Assembly: GCA_028023455.1 (NCBI GenBank)
Contig: JAQFVV010006311.1
Span: 3,375,490 to 3,439,489, forward strand
DNA length: 64,000 nucleotides
Origin: Epiperipatus broadwayi
Lineage: Eukaryota > Onychophora > Udeonychophora > Euonychophora > Peripatidae
Direction of reading: 5' to 3'
Made by a program: the position numbers and the translations under genes
Notes under the pieces: generated by a model
Seen by the model: the letters and a program-made list of their open reading frames with translations, nothing else
The model's database searches: none
Told to the model about the DNA's origin: nothing
Shown here: in pieces, positions 1 through 13,318 of the stretch
Numbering within the stretch: position 1 is the first letter of the stretch
Layout of the letters: the number at the start of each line of letters is the position of its first letter

Positions 1-1336
1 TATCTGTCTAATTTGTTCAATATAATAGTGATTATACTCTTTCTTATAGGTAATAATTAAAAATTGATTTTTATTAACAGAAAAGTTTGTGTAAGTCAGG
101 CATTTTACTCATTTGCCAATTTCATCAGTGTTTTATCCATATATAAACAATAATAGTAAGTGTGAGAGCTGCATAATCAGATTTTGTCTGTGTTTGTATG
201 CAACAAGTTTTTTCTAATTATATTTCTACATGAGTAGCATAGCTCAACATGTACCAACGTCCTGTTTTCAGATGTATAAAATAAATGCTGTCACTCTTCA
301 CTGCATACAAGCTCATATATTTTCTGAAGTTGGGCAGGCAGACTACTTTACATGGGCTATGAACTTATTGAACTGACTCAATTTTATTTCTCCAGGAGTT
401 CAAACTCAACTAACATGAAGACTAGAAGCAATTGCTTTTTTTGAAGCTGATTTTCTACAATTTTTTAATCCCAGTTAAGTTGAAAGCACTAGTTATAGTA
501 GAAAGAATAGGCAATACAAATAAAAGAATTAACAATAAATGGTCTTCTTTATTAATAAAAAACAAGATAACTAAATTATTATTGTTTTCTTTTTTAGTTT
601 ACTTTCATCAATACCAAAATTGATTAAAAAAATTCTTGTTAATTCTCTAAGTAAAAATAAATAAATATTAGAATTAATTCTATAATTACATGTATTTTGA
701 AAATAAAAATGTTTAGCCAAAAATAGTTTTCTTTATTACATTAACAATTTTATATCTTTGTCAAAATGAAAAATGTTATATTTGTACTAAATAGAGATCT
801 TTTCCATCTCTGATGTTAAATTTCAAAAATGTCAAATATTTACTTAATAAATATTTCAGTTAATGCAGACTTTATTTTAAATAATCATATACCTAAATTT
901 TGTCTGTGTTTATTCCTACTTTTTCTTTTAATCTTTAACTATATATATACACACACACATATGACATATCATGAGAGAAGTCCATAAATCAATATATATA
1001 AATACTGTGTTACCATGTAAATAAAACTATAATCTCACTTTGACAACTTTTCATTACTTTAATAGTATTTTCTCATTCTTGTCATTAATGAATTGATGTT
1101 TATAGGAATTACTAAAAAAAAGTTTAAAAAAAACTTATATATATATAAAATGTCAATAAAGTTAATTTCAAAATAATTTCTCAGAAATTACTGTGATGAT
1201 TTTATATTTTACTTGATTATATAAAATAAAAGCTATATTTATAATAGTTAAAAAAAAAAAAATGGATTTAGCAAAAAAAAAAAAAACCCCAAGCAATCAA
1301 AGTATACATAATAATTCCAAATAATTATTTTCTATA
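1..1336. other. AT-rich non-coding stretch
   Basis: I see no gene here. The stretch holds AT-rich DNA with A and T runs and a short TA/CA microsatellite near 940-965. Short open frames have no recognisable protein character. Confidence 0.6.
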
Positions 1337-1443
1337 TTAAAACAGGCAAAACTCTCCATATAGTAGTGCCACTCAGTGCCAACTAGAGTAGTCAATGGAG
1401 ACTTATGCATAAAATCCCTATCTAGTGCCTACTCATCCAATAT

Positions 1444-1482
1444 TCCCAGACTAGTTTCTGGCTTGTGGCCTTCATCAGTGAG
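1444..1482 (-). ncRNA. Hammerhead-ribozyme-like motif (degenerate)
   Basis: On the minus strand the invariant CTGATGA (1478-1472) is followed by a stem II of GGC/GCC with loop CACAA, then GAAA (1458-1455), a minimal stem III (AC/GU around a 2-nt loop) and a GUC cleavage triplet ending at 1449. Stem I pairs CUCA (1482-1479) with UGGG (1448-1445), including one G-U pair. The base of stem II is an A/A mismatch where G-C is usual, so activity is doubtful. The opposite arm of the foldback lacks the GAAA and stem III segment. Confidence 0.45.
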
Positions 1483-1638
1483 GAGCCTTGGATCTGAGAG
1501 CACTGCACCTAGATCTTAGGATCTAATGCAACCCTCCAGCAGCCACCTTTTATCTCTACTTAACTACAATACTATGAGAATAATATTTTCAATAAACATC
1601 ACATGACCACCTCCTCTTATGCTTGTGTATAACTGTTG

Positions 1639-1702
1639 TTAAAACAGGCAAAACTCACTTGCTGTGTGCGGCAATATATATAGTGAGTTTTGCCTGTTTT
1701 AA
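1639..1702. repeat. Nested 64-bp hairpin with the same TTAA-type ends
   Basis: Perfect 21-bp inverted arms (1639-1659 and 1682-1702) carry the same TTAAAACAGGCAAAACTC ends as the enclosing element, around a 22-bp centre. It looks like a minimal derivative of the same family inserted into, or generated inside, the larger copy. Confidence 0.75.
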
Positions 1703-1827
1703 TATTTTCAATCTAAGCCACAAGCCAGGATGAGTAGGCACTATATAGGGATTTTATGCACAAGCCTTCTGGCATCCATTGATTACTCTGGTTGGCAATA
1801 CTATATGAAGAGTTTTGCCTGTTTTAA

Positions 1828-4800
1828 TAACAGTAATGTGCTAGCATAAGTAATAGTGATCATGTGATTTTCTATATTATTCATATCTAAGATATTGAAT
1901 ATTATAAAAATTGCAAACAATGCAACATATCCACAGATATCTACAATTTAATATAGTTCTTTATTATGCTCATCTAATTAAGAAATTAACATACAAAATT
2001 TGAAGTGTAATTTGTTAAATATATAATCACTCCGACTTGTTTACTTCTTTATTCAGATCTTTTAAAATACTGCCACAACCAATATAATAGATTTTTTTTT
2101 ATATATATAATGTTTAGTGGTTGAACAAACTCACATTTATAAAAGTTTTTCTCTGCAATATTTATATATGCAGTGTAAGAATGATTTATACATGATAAAT
2201 AAATGGATGAAGTTTATTCAAACATTCAATCTAAAATGAATTAAATATTCTGAGTTACAGTGGCAGTTCATAAAATCTATGTATAAACAATTTGTAAAAA
2301 CTGTTAAATAAAACAGCGTACATTTGTCGATTGATCTGATATTTCCTTAAAGATAATAGATACTTAATTAAAATGTCAAAGGTGCTAGAAATTATTTTAA
2401 TGTGTTTAAAAAAATGTTCTCTTTAAATTTTTTAGTTATTTTTATTTTTAATAAAATATATTTTTGGAAGGAGAACAAGGTAATTCTAATATGGTCTAGC
2501 TAGCATTGGTCTATAAGTTTTCTTAATACCATGTAAATTAGTGTGCACAATAGACATATTAATATGAGAAAGGTTGTTTTAACAAGTTCAAGAAAAATTA
2601 GCAACTTTGACAAAAATTTGGAGATATTTGGGGCATGATGATGGTGTTACTATCGCTTTTACTAATGTTAATCATATATTTTTTGTGGATGGGGAAATCA
2701 TTTCTAAAATTATTACTTAAAAAAAATCTGGAAAAATGTCAGTATCATACAGATTCTTATAAATATTACTTAAATTTGAATATGAAAATAAACCAACAAT
2801 GTTCATATTGGTTGTACCATAATACTGAAAATCTGAGTGTTCCCAAGCATTTAAGAGCATGCTTTAATGTTTAGTATTTCCAAAAGAGAAATTCCAATTT
2901 TTAATAATTTATTTATATATTTAATCTTATTTATGCAACATGTTTGTAAAATATATTTGTTTTTAAGAAGACAAATTGTAAAAGATGTTACGATAAAATG
3001 GAAACTGTTATTACTCACTAACAAGAATTGCTTTCATAAATGCCGGTCAATAAATTTTTTATGAAATTTTAAATAAGCTTAATAGGAATTTTAATATATA
3101 TTTCTTTATGATGTCTCTAAAATTCATTTCCATTTTAAAAATTGAATTCAAATAAAATGAAAAACGTCACTAAGGTCTTTCAAATAAGAGAGAAGTTGGA
3201 TTTTAAACAATTTTAAAAATTAAATTGTTTATTGTATTTATTTGCATGAAGCTATATCTTGGAGAATAAGTGCTGTTTGTATATTACTATCTTTTTATTT
3301 GTTTTCTTTTTTATTTATAAAATTCCAACATTTTTCCTGTTCTCAACACAGCAGCATTGAGCTTATATTAATTATAATGGTACATAGGTGAAAAAATGAA
3401 ATCCTTTCTATATAATTATACTTAAGTTATACATGAAGTGTTTCTTGTAAGTTATATAAATATATAGATTAGCATATGTAAAAAAAGAAAAAAAAATGTT
3501 TAGCCTTAAATAAGAATTATTTTAAGATATTTTAATTGCATCTAGTTTTATTAAAAAAAAAAGAAAGGAAAAGATAGACTGTCATTTCAATTGATTGAAT
3601 TGATTAAGTTGTTACTTTGGCTTGGTTTAATGGTGCAGCAATATTTAATTTTGCCATGCTAAAAGAAAAAGGTTTAAGTCACTGAAATTGTTTTATTGAA
3701 TTTATTATAAATGCATTTTTATTTTTACTTACATATATATATATACAAAATAAGATTTAAACATTATTAAAAATGTATTATAATACCTACAGTATAAGGT
3801 TAATTTTACATATGTGATATTATATTTCAGATTTGTATTTTAAAATTATATGGATACCAGTTGCACCTTGTCTTTGGTAAAGATTGGGGGGGGGGGTAAT
3901 TAGTTGCTGTAACAAATTTTTTTTTTGAGATTTAATGTAATTTAAACAAAAGATTTTAAATGTATGAATTGAAAGACCATTGTTAAAGCAGAATATAAAA
4001 GCTCTAGGCTTTCAGACTGTCCCTTTTGTATTAATTGGTTGCTTTATCAATTTTTTTAAAAATTTAATAAATTAAATAACATATTTACTAGCTTTATGAC
4101 TTCAAATATATATTTACTGGAGCACCTTCTGAATTGATAGTTACTGTTTATTAATATCGGAATAGAAAACACCAGTGGTTTTTGTAATAATTTTTTAAAA
4201 TATATTTATAATTTTTTATTTAATTAGTTGCTTTAACAATTTTTTTTAAGATTTAATATATGTTTTTTATTAAATGTTGCTAATCTATAAAAGTTAGTTA
4301 CATTGCTAATTTATAAAACTTTGTTAACATTGCTAAGTATATGTTCATCAGACCTATATTAGAGAATTGACAGACTATGAAAGCAATGAGTGTCTTAACA
4401 TCAAATTATGAATCTGCATTTCTGGCTGTTTCTGCAGGTGGATGGCAACCTTTACCGTGAAATATATCTCTGTAGTTAAGAGCACTTATACTGATTTTCC
4501 CCGAGCATTTTTTATTTAATGGCAGAATTACTTTCTTCACATAAATGTAGTTGTGACAACATAGGACAAACATTCAATGACCAATCAGACAACAGAGAAA
4601 ATAGGAATTTAACCAATCTGACAACAGAAAAAATAGGGATTTTATATAGAAGATAAAAGTTTAAATTTTAAGAGGGTTTATTTATTTTATATGAAAGAAA
4701 TTTTTTAAAAAAACATATAGACTAAGAAATGCACTCATCAAAATTTATTTTAAAATTCAACTGTTATAAAAACTGGTTGCTGCTTTTTCCTTTATCTGCA

Positions 4801-7800
4801 AATGAGGATTATGACATTAAACCATCAGATCTCCATTGATTATTCAAGCTCATAGTGAAACAGTATTCTATCATCCTGTTTCACCTACTATCTTCCAAAG
4901 TAGTCTTTTTCCCTAGTTCAAACCCTTCCAGTCCACATATATAAGCTTATGTTTTAATCTGTGAGAGCATATGTGTATGTATTTATATCTGCGCACATAT
5001 CTAATAGCATATTAATGTCTGTATGCAAATAATATATACATTTATTTGAAAATTAAAATAAATTGTAAACATCATTGTATGTGTGGGAGTACACCTATGT
5101 ATATATGCAAAGGGAACTGTAATGCGATAGATTTAGTAAACATTACAAATTTTCTAAATTATCTTTTAAGTTATTTCATTTACATAATCATTGGTATTCA
5201 CATATAATTCTTAAATTCATGGGTGTCTGTCTTATACATATAGCAGAATATTGACAGCTTAAATCTTTTTTAAAAAAAGAGAATCAAGGTCATCGGTTTC
5301 TCAGAAATCTCTAATTAAATGGTAAATTGAGAACCAAAGATTTTTAAAGATTTAAAATAAAGTTCAAAAGGGTGAAGACAAAATCATTAACAGGTACCAC
5401 TTGTCAGTAGCTAAGACAGACCCTTTTGTTCTTATTAAATTTATGCTGGCTATTAAAAATTAAAAGTCATAAACAACTTTTAATGGCTTGTGAGGGGGGA
5501 TGCTAAGAGTTAATAAAAAAACCCAAAATTCAGACAAGGTTCACTTTTTCTACAATGAAAACCATGGGGTAAAGCAACCATTGCCCCTCCCTTCTTGGAG
5601 AATTGGTCCAGAATGGAGATGGAATTCAAGACCCACAGCCTGCCAAAAAGACATCAGACAAGCCAGATGAATAGGGAACACCAGCATCAGATGCCTCAGC
5701 TAGATTGGTAAATTTCTTCCAGCAGAGCTCTATAAAATATTGAACTATTAAATTAATTCATGTTGAACATTCAAAATTAATAATTTGTAATAATTTTTTA
5801 AAAGTAAATTTTGTAACTTTATTTTAATAATAATCTTTGTAAGTCTTGCCTGCTCAATAAATATTAGTAACTGATAATTTTAAGATAATAACTGTAATCA
5901 GTTATTACTTATCTATCTTTCTTATCTGTGGTCATGCCTATTTCTATTTTATACATTGTTAATTTATCTATTTGTTATCTCATTCAGAACAGATTGACAA
6001 TAATAATTTTGGAGAGTTGATTAGATGCTCTCACTCAGCTAATTAGCATACCTTATAAATGTCCAATCTGAAAACCTACTCTTATATATATATTTGTTAC
6101 TATAAGCAACGAGTTAATTTTTAAGTCCCAAATATGCTTCACTCCCACTTAGTTATTCTCATAAGCTATATGGATTACTGAGCAAACCAGGTCACTTATA
6201 ATTACTCTTTCAGTATGCTAATTTACAAACAGGTGTATAGTAGTTTCGCAGAATGAAACTAGATTTTGCGCTTGATTATTGTTAATATTTATAATTAGAA
6301 AGCATTATGAATGTTTTTATATGCCTTGCTATATATATTTTATTAAAATGGGCTTTGGTTTTAATGGCCACCCCATTATCTTATTTTAGAACTGGAATAC
6401 GATGGTCCAGATTGTTATATAAGCTGCTCCGATCCCTGAACTAAATGTTCACTTAAGATAACAAGTCATATGGTTGATGGGAACTGAGTACTTGGTATTG
6501 AATCCCATGAGTAACTGCACAATTGGGCCACATCTCATTTTCTGTTGTGCTGGTAGTCTCGGAAGTTACACTACAAATCACCCTATTATTCATTCAGCAC
6601 TGATCTGAACCTCTGACCTACTTTATATAATGCAATCTGCATAAAGAGTGCATTTATTACATTGTGTAATAATGTATGTTATATTAGCTATCATTCTCAT
6701 ATGATTTGACTATTGGCAATCCTTGTAGAGATGGCATGGTTAAGGCATGAATAGACCGTAGAATAAACTTATAAAAACATTAACTTGTAATGAACTTTTT
6801 TAAAGTGCATAAAAGATGAGAATCTGCTCCTATCGCTAAGAGACACCTGTGTGTGTAAATCCCAACACACTTTTGTATTTGCATTGCTTATCTTATATTT
6901 TATAATTAAATATTTAAAACTCATAACTGTTTAGTGTGTTCATAGTTCATTACCATATCTTGTCCAAATCTACTCTATACTAGTGTTAATAATATATGCA
7001 TTATCTAGCCAGCCATAGGTGTGTGCACGTTTACTACGTTATTCGTAATTTAATTACTATTCCCTGAGTCTCTTGCTCCACCCTTTGCTACTGTCAGCAC
7101 GTGAACTAAGAAACTCCAAGTGTAGCTTCATATATGTCATTCATAGGGTAATAAGTCATGGAGTGTTGGTGGAACCGAGATGCAATCTGATTCGAGGTCT
7201 CAATCCCTCATCTAGATCAGCCTTGGTATAACTTGTCAGGACTCTGGATTTTGTTGCATGAATGTACAAATATGACCATTACAGTAGATGACTGTAGACT
7301 AGGATTAAAATATCTACAAAGCTTAAACTCAAAATAGGAATAACTTATTACCATTATGAATGAACAAAATAAATAGTTTTAAATTTGAAAAAAAAAAAAA
7401 AGAGCCAAAATTGATCACAACAAGACTCTACCAGCAAAGATAAATTCTTAAGTTCTTTTATTGATTTTGAGAGCCTAATTATTCTAAATAAATTTTATAT
7501 ATAGGAACTTTTCCAATCTATAAAATAATTATTTGTAGACATTTAGGACAGTTAAAAGAATCCCTTGCATTATAATTAAAATATTTGTTTAGTAAATCAA
7601 TTACTAGACTGAAATATCATAGCAGAACAATCAAGATTCATTCCAAATGATTAAGTCATCATATAATAAATCTTTCTTTAAAAAATATAAGTTAAAAGAA
7701 AATGGTTGTTGATTTATTATATCATAAGGTTCTTCAGAATATCATAAAATACATGTTTGATAAAGGAATTTAGTTACAGAAGATTCAAGTTTTAATTTAT

Positions 7801-8248
7801 AAATTCTTCTATTAATCAAGTGAGGTCAGAAAAAGTATTTCTTTTTGGAAATTGTCAATAAAAATTCTAGTGATTAAAAAACATCAATGAAGTACTTTGA
7901 TTTTGTTAATAGGCAACATGAAAAAAAAATGCTGATAGTAGAATAGTTTTATTCCATGTTGTTGGCTTTCAATAGGAGGCCCCAATCTTAGTATAAACTT
8001 TTTTCCCAAATAGAGGTCAAAATAACAAAAAAATTTTTTTGCCTGGTGCTGAACTTGTTTTAAAATAAAAACAACCCTTTTTTTGTGTGTGTGAATAGTA
8101 ATTGAAATTTTAAAATATTGTTTTTCAAAATTTTTAAAATTCGCAGTGAGGTATTAATCATGTTATTGCAAAATGTCAGTATAAATGATGTTAAAAAAAA
8201 CATTAGAGCTACATGAAGTTTCTCTTATGAAAACATCAAAATCTGATA
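1828..8248. other. Non-coding AT-rich stretch, no gene recognised
   Basis: No protein-coding gene, tRNA or rRNA is visible. It contains a G-run (3886-3894), TA microsatellites, three copies of a short TTGCTTTAACAATTTTTTT-like motif (about 3898, 4033 and 4221), and GC-richer patches at about 5520-5720 and 7080-7260 in which I can identify no product. Confidence 0.5.
3896..4262 (+). repeat. Three spaced copies of a short repeat end
   Basis: The motif (A/T)ATTGGTTGCTTTAACAATT followed by a T run and GATTTAAT recurs at about 3898, 4033 and 4221. It occurs once more in inverted orientation at about 45885-45935. This resembles a terminal sequence of an unidentified dispersed repeat. Confidence 0.4.
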
Positions 8249-9654
8249 CTTATGTATTAGACCTGCTCACCTTTTCGCATCAGTATTAGCCTGCCGACAA
8301 TTTTCTAATCTTGCAGTGTCTTCAAATAAAGTGTAAACCGGAACTTCTGACAATCTTAAGTGATAAATTTATTAAACAGACCCATATGTATGTTATTTCA
8401 CATTTTTGCAAGATTTCGTAAGTTATAGGCAGACTGATATGTATGTGAAAAGGCGTAACAGCTCAAATACATAATACTAGTCACACCAGACTAAATATGA
8501 AATAGTACATTTTTAACAATATGAAAAATATAAATTTGTACACAAAAATAGAAACACATTTCAATACTAAATAAAAATGGCACTTTGTGTCTTCAAAGCC
8601 ATCCCCCCTCCTCGCACAAGGTATGATATTCTATCACACACACCCAGAAATTCCCAAATTTTACTTAAAATCAAAAAATACTACACATATTACCTCTAGT
8701 GTGAAATTACAAAACAGGCACTAAAGCAAAATTACTAAAAAAATACTACATAAGCAAAATAGAATAAAAAAAATACATCTATTCTATTGCTTAAATAAGG
8801 ATATTAACTACAAAAATCATAAGTATATTAACTATAAAATAGACAATCAAATAAAAAAAAACGTCTATTAATGGGGGAAGGAAAGTAAAAAATAGATTAA
8901 AAAAATTCAATTTACGTCTACATCAGATTTTTAAAAAATGGAGTGAAACACGTATTTATACAATATAACAGCTGCATGGGATCTTGATCAAGAAATGTCT
9001 AAGTACATTTATTTTGGTAAAAATAAAAAAAGAAATTTGTAAACTTTTATTAAAATGAAAAAATATATATCAACTTTTATTAAAACAAAATCAATATCAA
9101 CTGATTTAAATATAGTCCAAAATGCAAACAAAAGTACCATTTTCTTTGTGCAGCTGGCTGGACATAGTTCTTCACTTTTATGTGGAAAAAAATTGTAAAT
9201 TTTTTACTAAACTACAGAATGAGGTGGATTTATTTTTTTAAATATCATCCAGAATGGAAATGAAACTGTAATCTTCTTTGTGTCTATTTTGTAATTTCAT
9301 GCCAGAGTTAATATAAGTATTTTTTAATTTTAAGTATAATTTAGGAATTGCTGACCATTATTGCAATGACAGAATGCCATGCCTTGTGTGTGTGGTAGGA
9401 GGGGGAAGGGGTCGTACAAAGATGACTGTGATGGTACAAAGTGCCATTTTTTTAGAAACTCACAACTAGCCTATTTTTATTCAGTATCATTATGTATTTT
9501 TAGTATACAAATTTCTCACTTATGTCTATCAGAGTTTGGTGTTCATGTTATTTGACAAGACTGCAGGGTTTATTTGATAGGGTCATAAGATTAGAAATTT
9601 ATGGGTAGGAATGAAACGGATGTGAAAAGGCAAAGCAGATCTAATATGTACATA
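8249..9654. mobile_element. Degenerate inverted-repeat (MITE-like) composite
   Basis: The segment at 8251-8290 (reading TATTAGACCTGCTCACC) recurs inverted at about 9616-9650. A second copy of the same end lies inverted at 8431-8474, giving a small 230-bp unit inside a 1.4-kb one. A further inner inverted pair is at 8573-8640 and 9364-9455 (sharing AATGGCACTTTGT). The ends resemble those of the cleaner element at 12181-12421, so this is probably an older, nested member of that family. Confidence 0.5.
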
Positions 9655-11459
9655 CCCAAAATCTAATATTATTCAATACCACTTCCATTAGACATAATAA
9701 AAATAGATAAAGAGCATATATTTTGGTTTATTAGAAATATCCGGCAAGAGTTGTACTAAAGAAATCTATTAAGAAACATTTCTGTTCTAATCCTCTTATA
9801 GCTTTTCTGTAAATGCTATAGTGAGATAGCAATTATTCCTGAAGCATTAAGTAAAAAAAAGACAGCTACTTATATAAGTAAATATTTAATCAAAAATTCA
9901 AAAAATTGCAGCAAATCCTAGTAAGTGGCCGATAATATTTCATGTTCGAAAGTCAGTTAGCTCATATTTGTGTCCAAAGAATATACACTGTAAGCATATT
10001 TTACAACTTGAACTTTTTCACACAGTAAAAGAAATTAACCTTGAACTCGTGCAATAGTAATTAATTTACAAAGTAAAATTCTTTTCGAAAGTCAAAGGAG
10101 TTTATATTTCTCACTTTAGATGTTAGAATCTTAAATTAAAATCAAATATCATCCACATTGTGCTGTAATTTTTTTGAATAAAGTTATGTTTGATAATTTT
10201 GGATGAAAGTGTATTGAATATTAATAAATTCTGGACTGCAGCATTTATCGTATCACTGATGAGTCTATAACTGATTGGTAATTAGACTTTATTTTGGTTA
10301 TTGAAATTGCCAAAACATTTGATAATTTGCCTATTAAAATAAAGAATATTAAGTGTTTCATTGTAAATCCACAAAGATTTGATTTACTGACTTTTAAAAT
10401 TGGTAACCATAGGATAAAAATATATAAAACAGCATCATTTTTACAGAAGTATAGTAAAATTACATGACAATGTTGACTAATGTAAACATCTTATTCAATC
10501 ATTATAAATAAACATTGGGAGCTTTAAATATCAACTTTCTTGTCAAATCATCAAGAAATGATGGAAAAAGATTTGACAATCTCAAGCCTTGAATTAATCA
10601 GTGAAAATCCTGGTTTACCAAGTGCTAGGAGACAATGTTTTCAACATGGTTTAGAATTGCCATGAAATATTTAGTATTTCCAGAAAAATTTGAAAGAAAT
10701 TATTTAACAAAAGGTTCTTATCTAGAAAATCATAAGACTCTATGAAAATAATAAATATTGTCATAAGATCTGTTGGTGTGTTATATAGTGTATGCCACAA
10801 TAATATTTACTTAGGTTCACTTATGTTAATATTCTTATATTTATGTATCATTTTTATTTTTAAAAAATACCTAATTGTTATGAGACAATAAATAGAATTG
10901 TATAACATGCACAATTTGTTTTACATGGGCATGAACTTACAAAATGGATATCTGATTTCAGCAATTAATAATTTTAAAAACTACATTTTATCCATATCTA
11001 TAAAAAAAAAGAAAGACAATATTTGGCAAACTTCTTGGAATTGTTGAAATGTCATCAATATGAATCAATGAATAATATGGCATAATTAATGTGGTCAGTT
11101 ATAACTGATCTCAAATTTTGAAACACCTAAGCAAATTAAGAAAAAAAAATAGGTACTGACATTTGGGTGCATTAGTAATAAAAATGATAAGACAGTAACA
11201 ATTTTTGTAGATTTAGTTATTAAAAACACAATTTCAAAATTTTTGTTTTATATTTTTTAGAATTCAAATGGTACATTACAGAGTAATTATAATTTTCAGA
11301 AAGAAATCAATTTTATCTAACTTTATGTGACAACTGAGCATATCTAAATAACACATATATATATATATATTACAACATGAGTAATAAAACATGTAAAAAA
11401 TAAGCCAAAACATAAGTCAATATATTTTTCTACTATATGCTCCTGCTAAATTTTCCTAT
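9655..11459. other. Non-coding AT-rich stretch
   Basis: Nothing recognisable is seen beyond A/T runs and a (TA)n tract near 11357-11371. Confidence 0.5.
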
Positions 11460-12145
11460 TTTCGTTACATTAGCCTATTATGTCAAGCACACTGGAAATA
11501 AAAATCAGATGATAAAATCTTAATTGTTATATTCATGTTAATGAACAAAGCACATAATGAAATTAAAATATAATCCATATGAATAGATAATATGCTTTGA
11601 TAACTATTAATTTTAAAATAATGAATTAAAATAATACTGCCAGATAAATAATACAAATTTTATTTATAAATATGTACAAAGAACATAATATAAAGTTACT
11701 ATAAAATTAAATGCTAAACAACAAAATAAATTTATAATTACTTTATTAAAAGCTTCATTTGACATTCTTCAAAAATGTTTTATTAGAATTACCTTCATTG
11801 AAATTCCCATTATCTTTGGGCAAAAAAAAAACTAAAATGATTAAGTATGTCAAAACTATTTTGTATGAATAGGAAAGAAATTAATATATACGACTTAGAC
11901 TCCTACAATTACTTTTAGAACAATAAATTATATTTATACCAAGATGAGGTCACAAATTGTCAATAATATACTCTAATTATTCCTCATATAGACTTGATTT
12001 TATCTGCAATATATTAATATATGAAAATATTTCTTGAATTTGGACAAGAATGTTAGAGAAATATTTTAAATCACCCGTATCTTTCAAATATCCATTAAAA
12101 TATTTGCATTGCAAAAAAAAATATTTCCCTTTTGCTTTATGTGGA
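11460..12145 (+). repeat. Diverged direct repeat, copy A (about 690 bp)
   Basis: The stretch aligns in the same orientation with 17920-18575. Shared landmarks include TTAGCC(T/C)ATTAT, CTTCAAAAATGTTTTATTAG, AATAAATTATATTTATACCAA and ATATTTGCATTGC in the same order. Similarity is moderate with many indels. Identity of the repeat family is unknown. Confidence 0.6.
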
Positions 12146-12180
12146 AAATAAATACATCTAATTTTTTTGGTATTTACATA

Positions 12181-12421
12181 TTAGTCCTGTAACATGAGCA
12201 CATATTAAGCCTGCTGCAACTTTTCACATTTTTATCAATCCGCTGATAACTGACGAAAATAACGTGTATGTGGGTTATATACATATTTTTGCAAAAATTT
12301 ACTGGAATAACGTGTATATGAATCTTACATATTTCCCCAAGATTTACAAAGTTATTGGCAGATTGATACGAATGTGAAAAGTTGCAGCAGGTCTAATACA
12401 TGCTCCATGTCACAGGACTAA
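12181..12421. mobile_element. MITE, about 241 bp, TA target duplication
   Basis: Terminal inverted repeats of about 70 bp (12181-12253 and 12349-12421) start TTAGTCCTGTRACATG, with a spacer of about 95 bp and TA on both sides (12179-12180 and 12422-12423). There is no coding capacity. A TA duplication fits a Tc1/mariner-type non-autonomous element, but that assignment is inferred. Confidence 0.7.
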
Positions 12422-12423
12422 TA

Positions 12424-13290
12424 CAAACTAAAAACCATTTTTAAGCAATTAATACGAGAAGCCATTAAGCAGAAAGCCATAAATTCAGTAAATTTCAGTA
12501 ATTTTTTAAAATATTTTACCATAAATATATTACAAACTAAAAATCATTTTTAAGCGATTAATACAAGACACCATTAATCGGTAAATTTCAGCAATTTTTG
12601 AACAAATTTTAACATAAATATATTACAAACTAAAAACCATTTTTAAGCCATTTCCATAAAATTCAGTAAATTTCAACAATTTTTAAATGTATTTTACCAT
12701 AAATATATTACAAATTAAAACCCATTTTTAAGCAATTAATATGAGACGTTAAAATGCTATAAATTAGGTAAATTTCAACAATTTTTAAATGTATTTTACA
12801 ATAAATATATTACAAACTAAAAACCATTTTAAAGCAATTAATATGAGATGCCATTAAACAAAAAACCGTAAAATCGGTAAATGTCAAATAATTTTGGAAC
12901 GTATTTTACTATAAATATATTACAAACTAAAATCCATTTTTAAGCAATTAATATGAGATGCCATTAAGCAAAAAGCCATAAATTTGGTAAATTTCAACAA
13001 TTTTGAAACATATTTTACAATAAATATAGTACAAACTAAAAACCATTTTAAAGCAATTAATAAGAGATGCCATTAAACAAAAAAACATAAAATTGGTAAA
13101 TTTCAAACAATTTTTAAGTGTATTTTACCATAAATATATTCCAAACTAAAAAACATTTTTAAACAATTAATACGAGATACCATTAAGCAAAAAACCATTT
13201 GTAAGCAATTAATACAAAATGCCATTAAGCAAAAAGCCACAAAATCGGTAAATTTCAACAATTTTTAAACGTGCAAATATACATTTAATT
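12424..13290 (+). repeat. Minisatellite, about 110-bp units
   Basis: About eight imperfect units each contain ACCATTTTTAAGCAATTAAT, a CCATTAAGCAAAAAGCCATAAA segment shortened in some units, GGTAAATTTCAACAATTTTT, and TTTTACCATAAATATATTACAAACT. Unit starts lie near 12430, 12531, 12630, 12712, 12812, 12930, 13030, 13145 and 13190. Units range from about 80 to 118 bp because of internal deletions. The array begins directly beside the 12181-12421 MITE. Confidence 0.8.
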
Positions 13291-13318
13291 GATATTAATT
13301 GGGCTAATTTTTAAAAAA

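Larger units (their letters stand above)
1337..1827. mobile_element. Foldback / MITE-like element with TTAA ends
   Basis: The two ends are inverted copies that both start TTAAAACAGGCAAAACTC. The inverted similarity continues inward for about 120 bp (left arm to about 1470, right arm from about 1706) with scattered mismatches. One arm lacks about 20 bp (left positions near 1438-1458) relative to the other. Both ends carry TTAA, which could be a target duplication of the piggyBac type or simply part of the inverted repeat. There is no coding capacity. A separate 64-bp hairpin built from the same terminal sequence sits inside it (1639-1702), and a hammerhead-like motif lies on the minus strand of the left arm. 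The inverted structure is certain; its class is inferred. Confidence 0.75.

Noticed and set aside
432-623. Short open frame at the window start, and many similar 60-90-codon frames across the window
   Set aside because: They are rich in Leu, Ile, Phe, Lys and Asn as expected from AT-rich DNA, have no recognisable motif and overlap repeats.
12424-13290. CRISPR-like array
   Set aside because: The units are long, imperfect and contiguous without unique spacers, in a eukaryotic context; it is a minisatellite.
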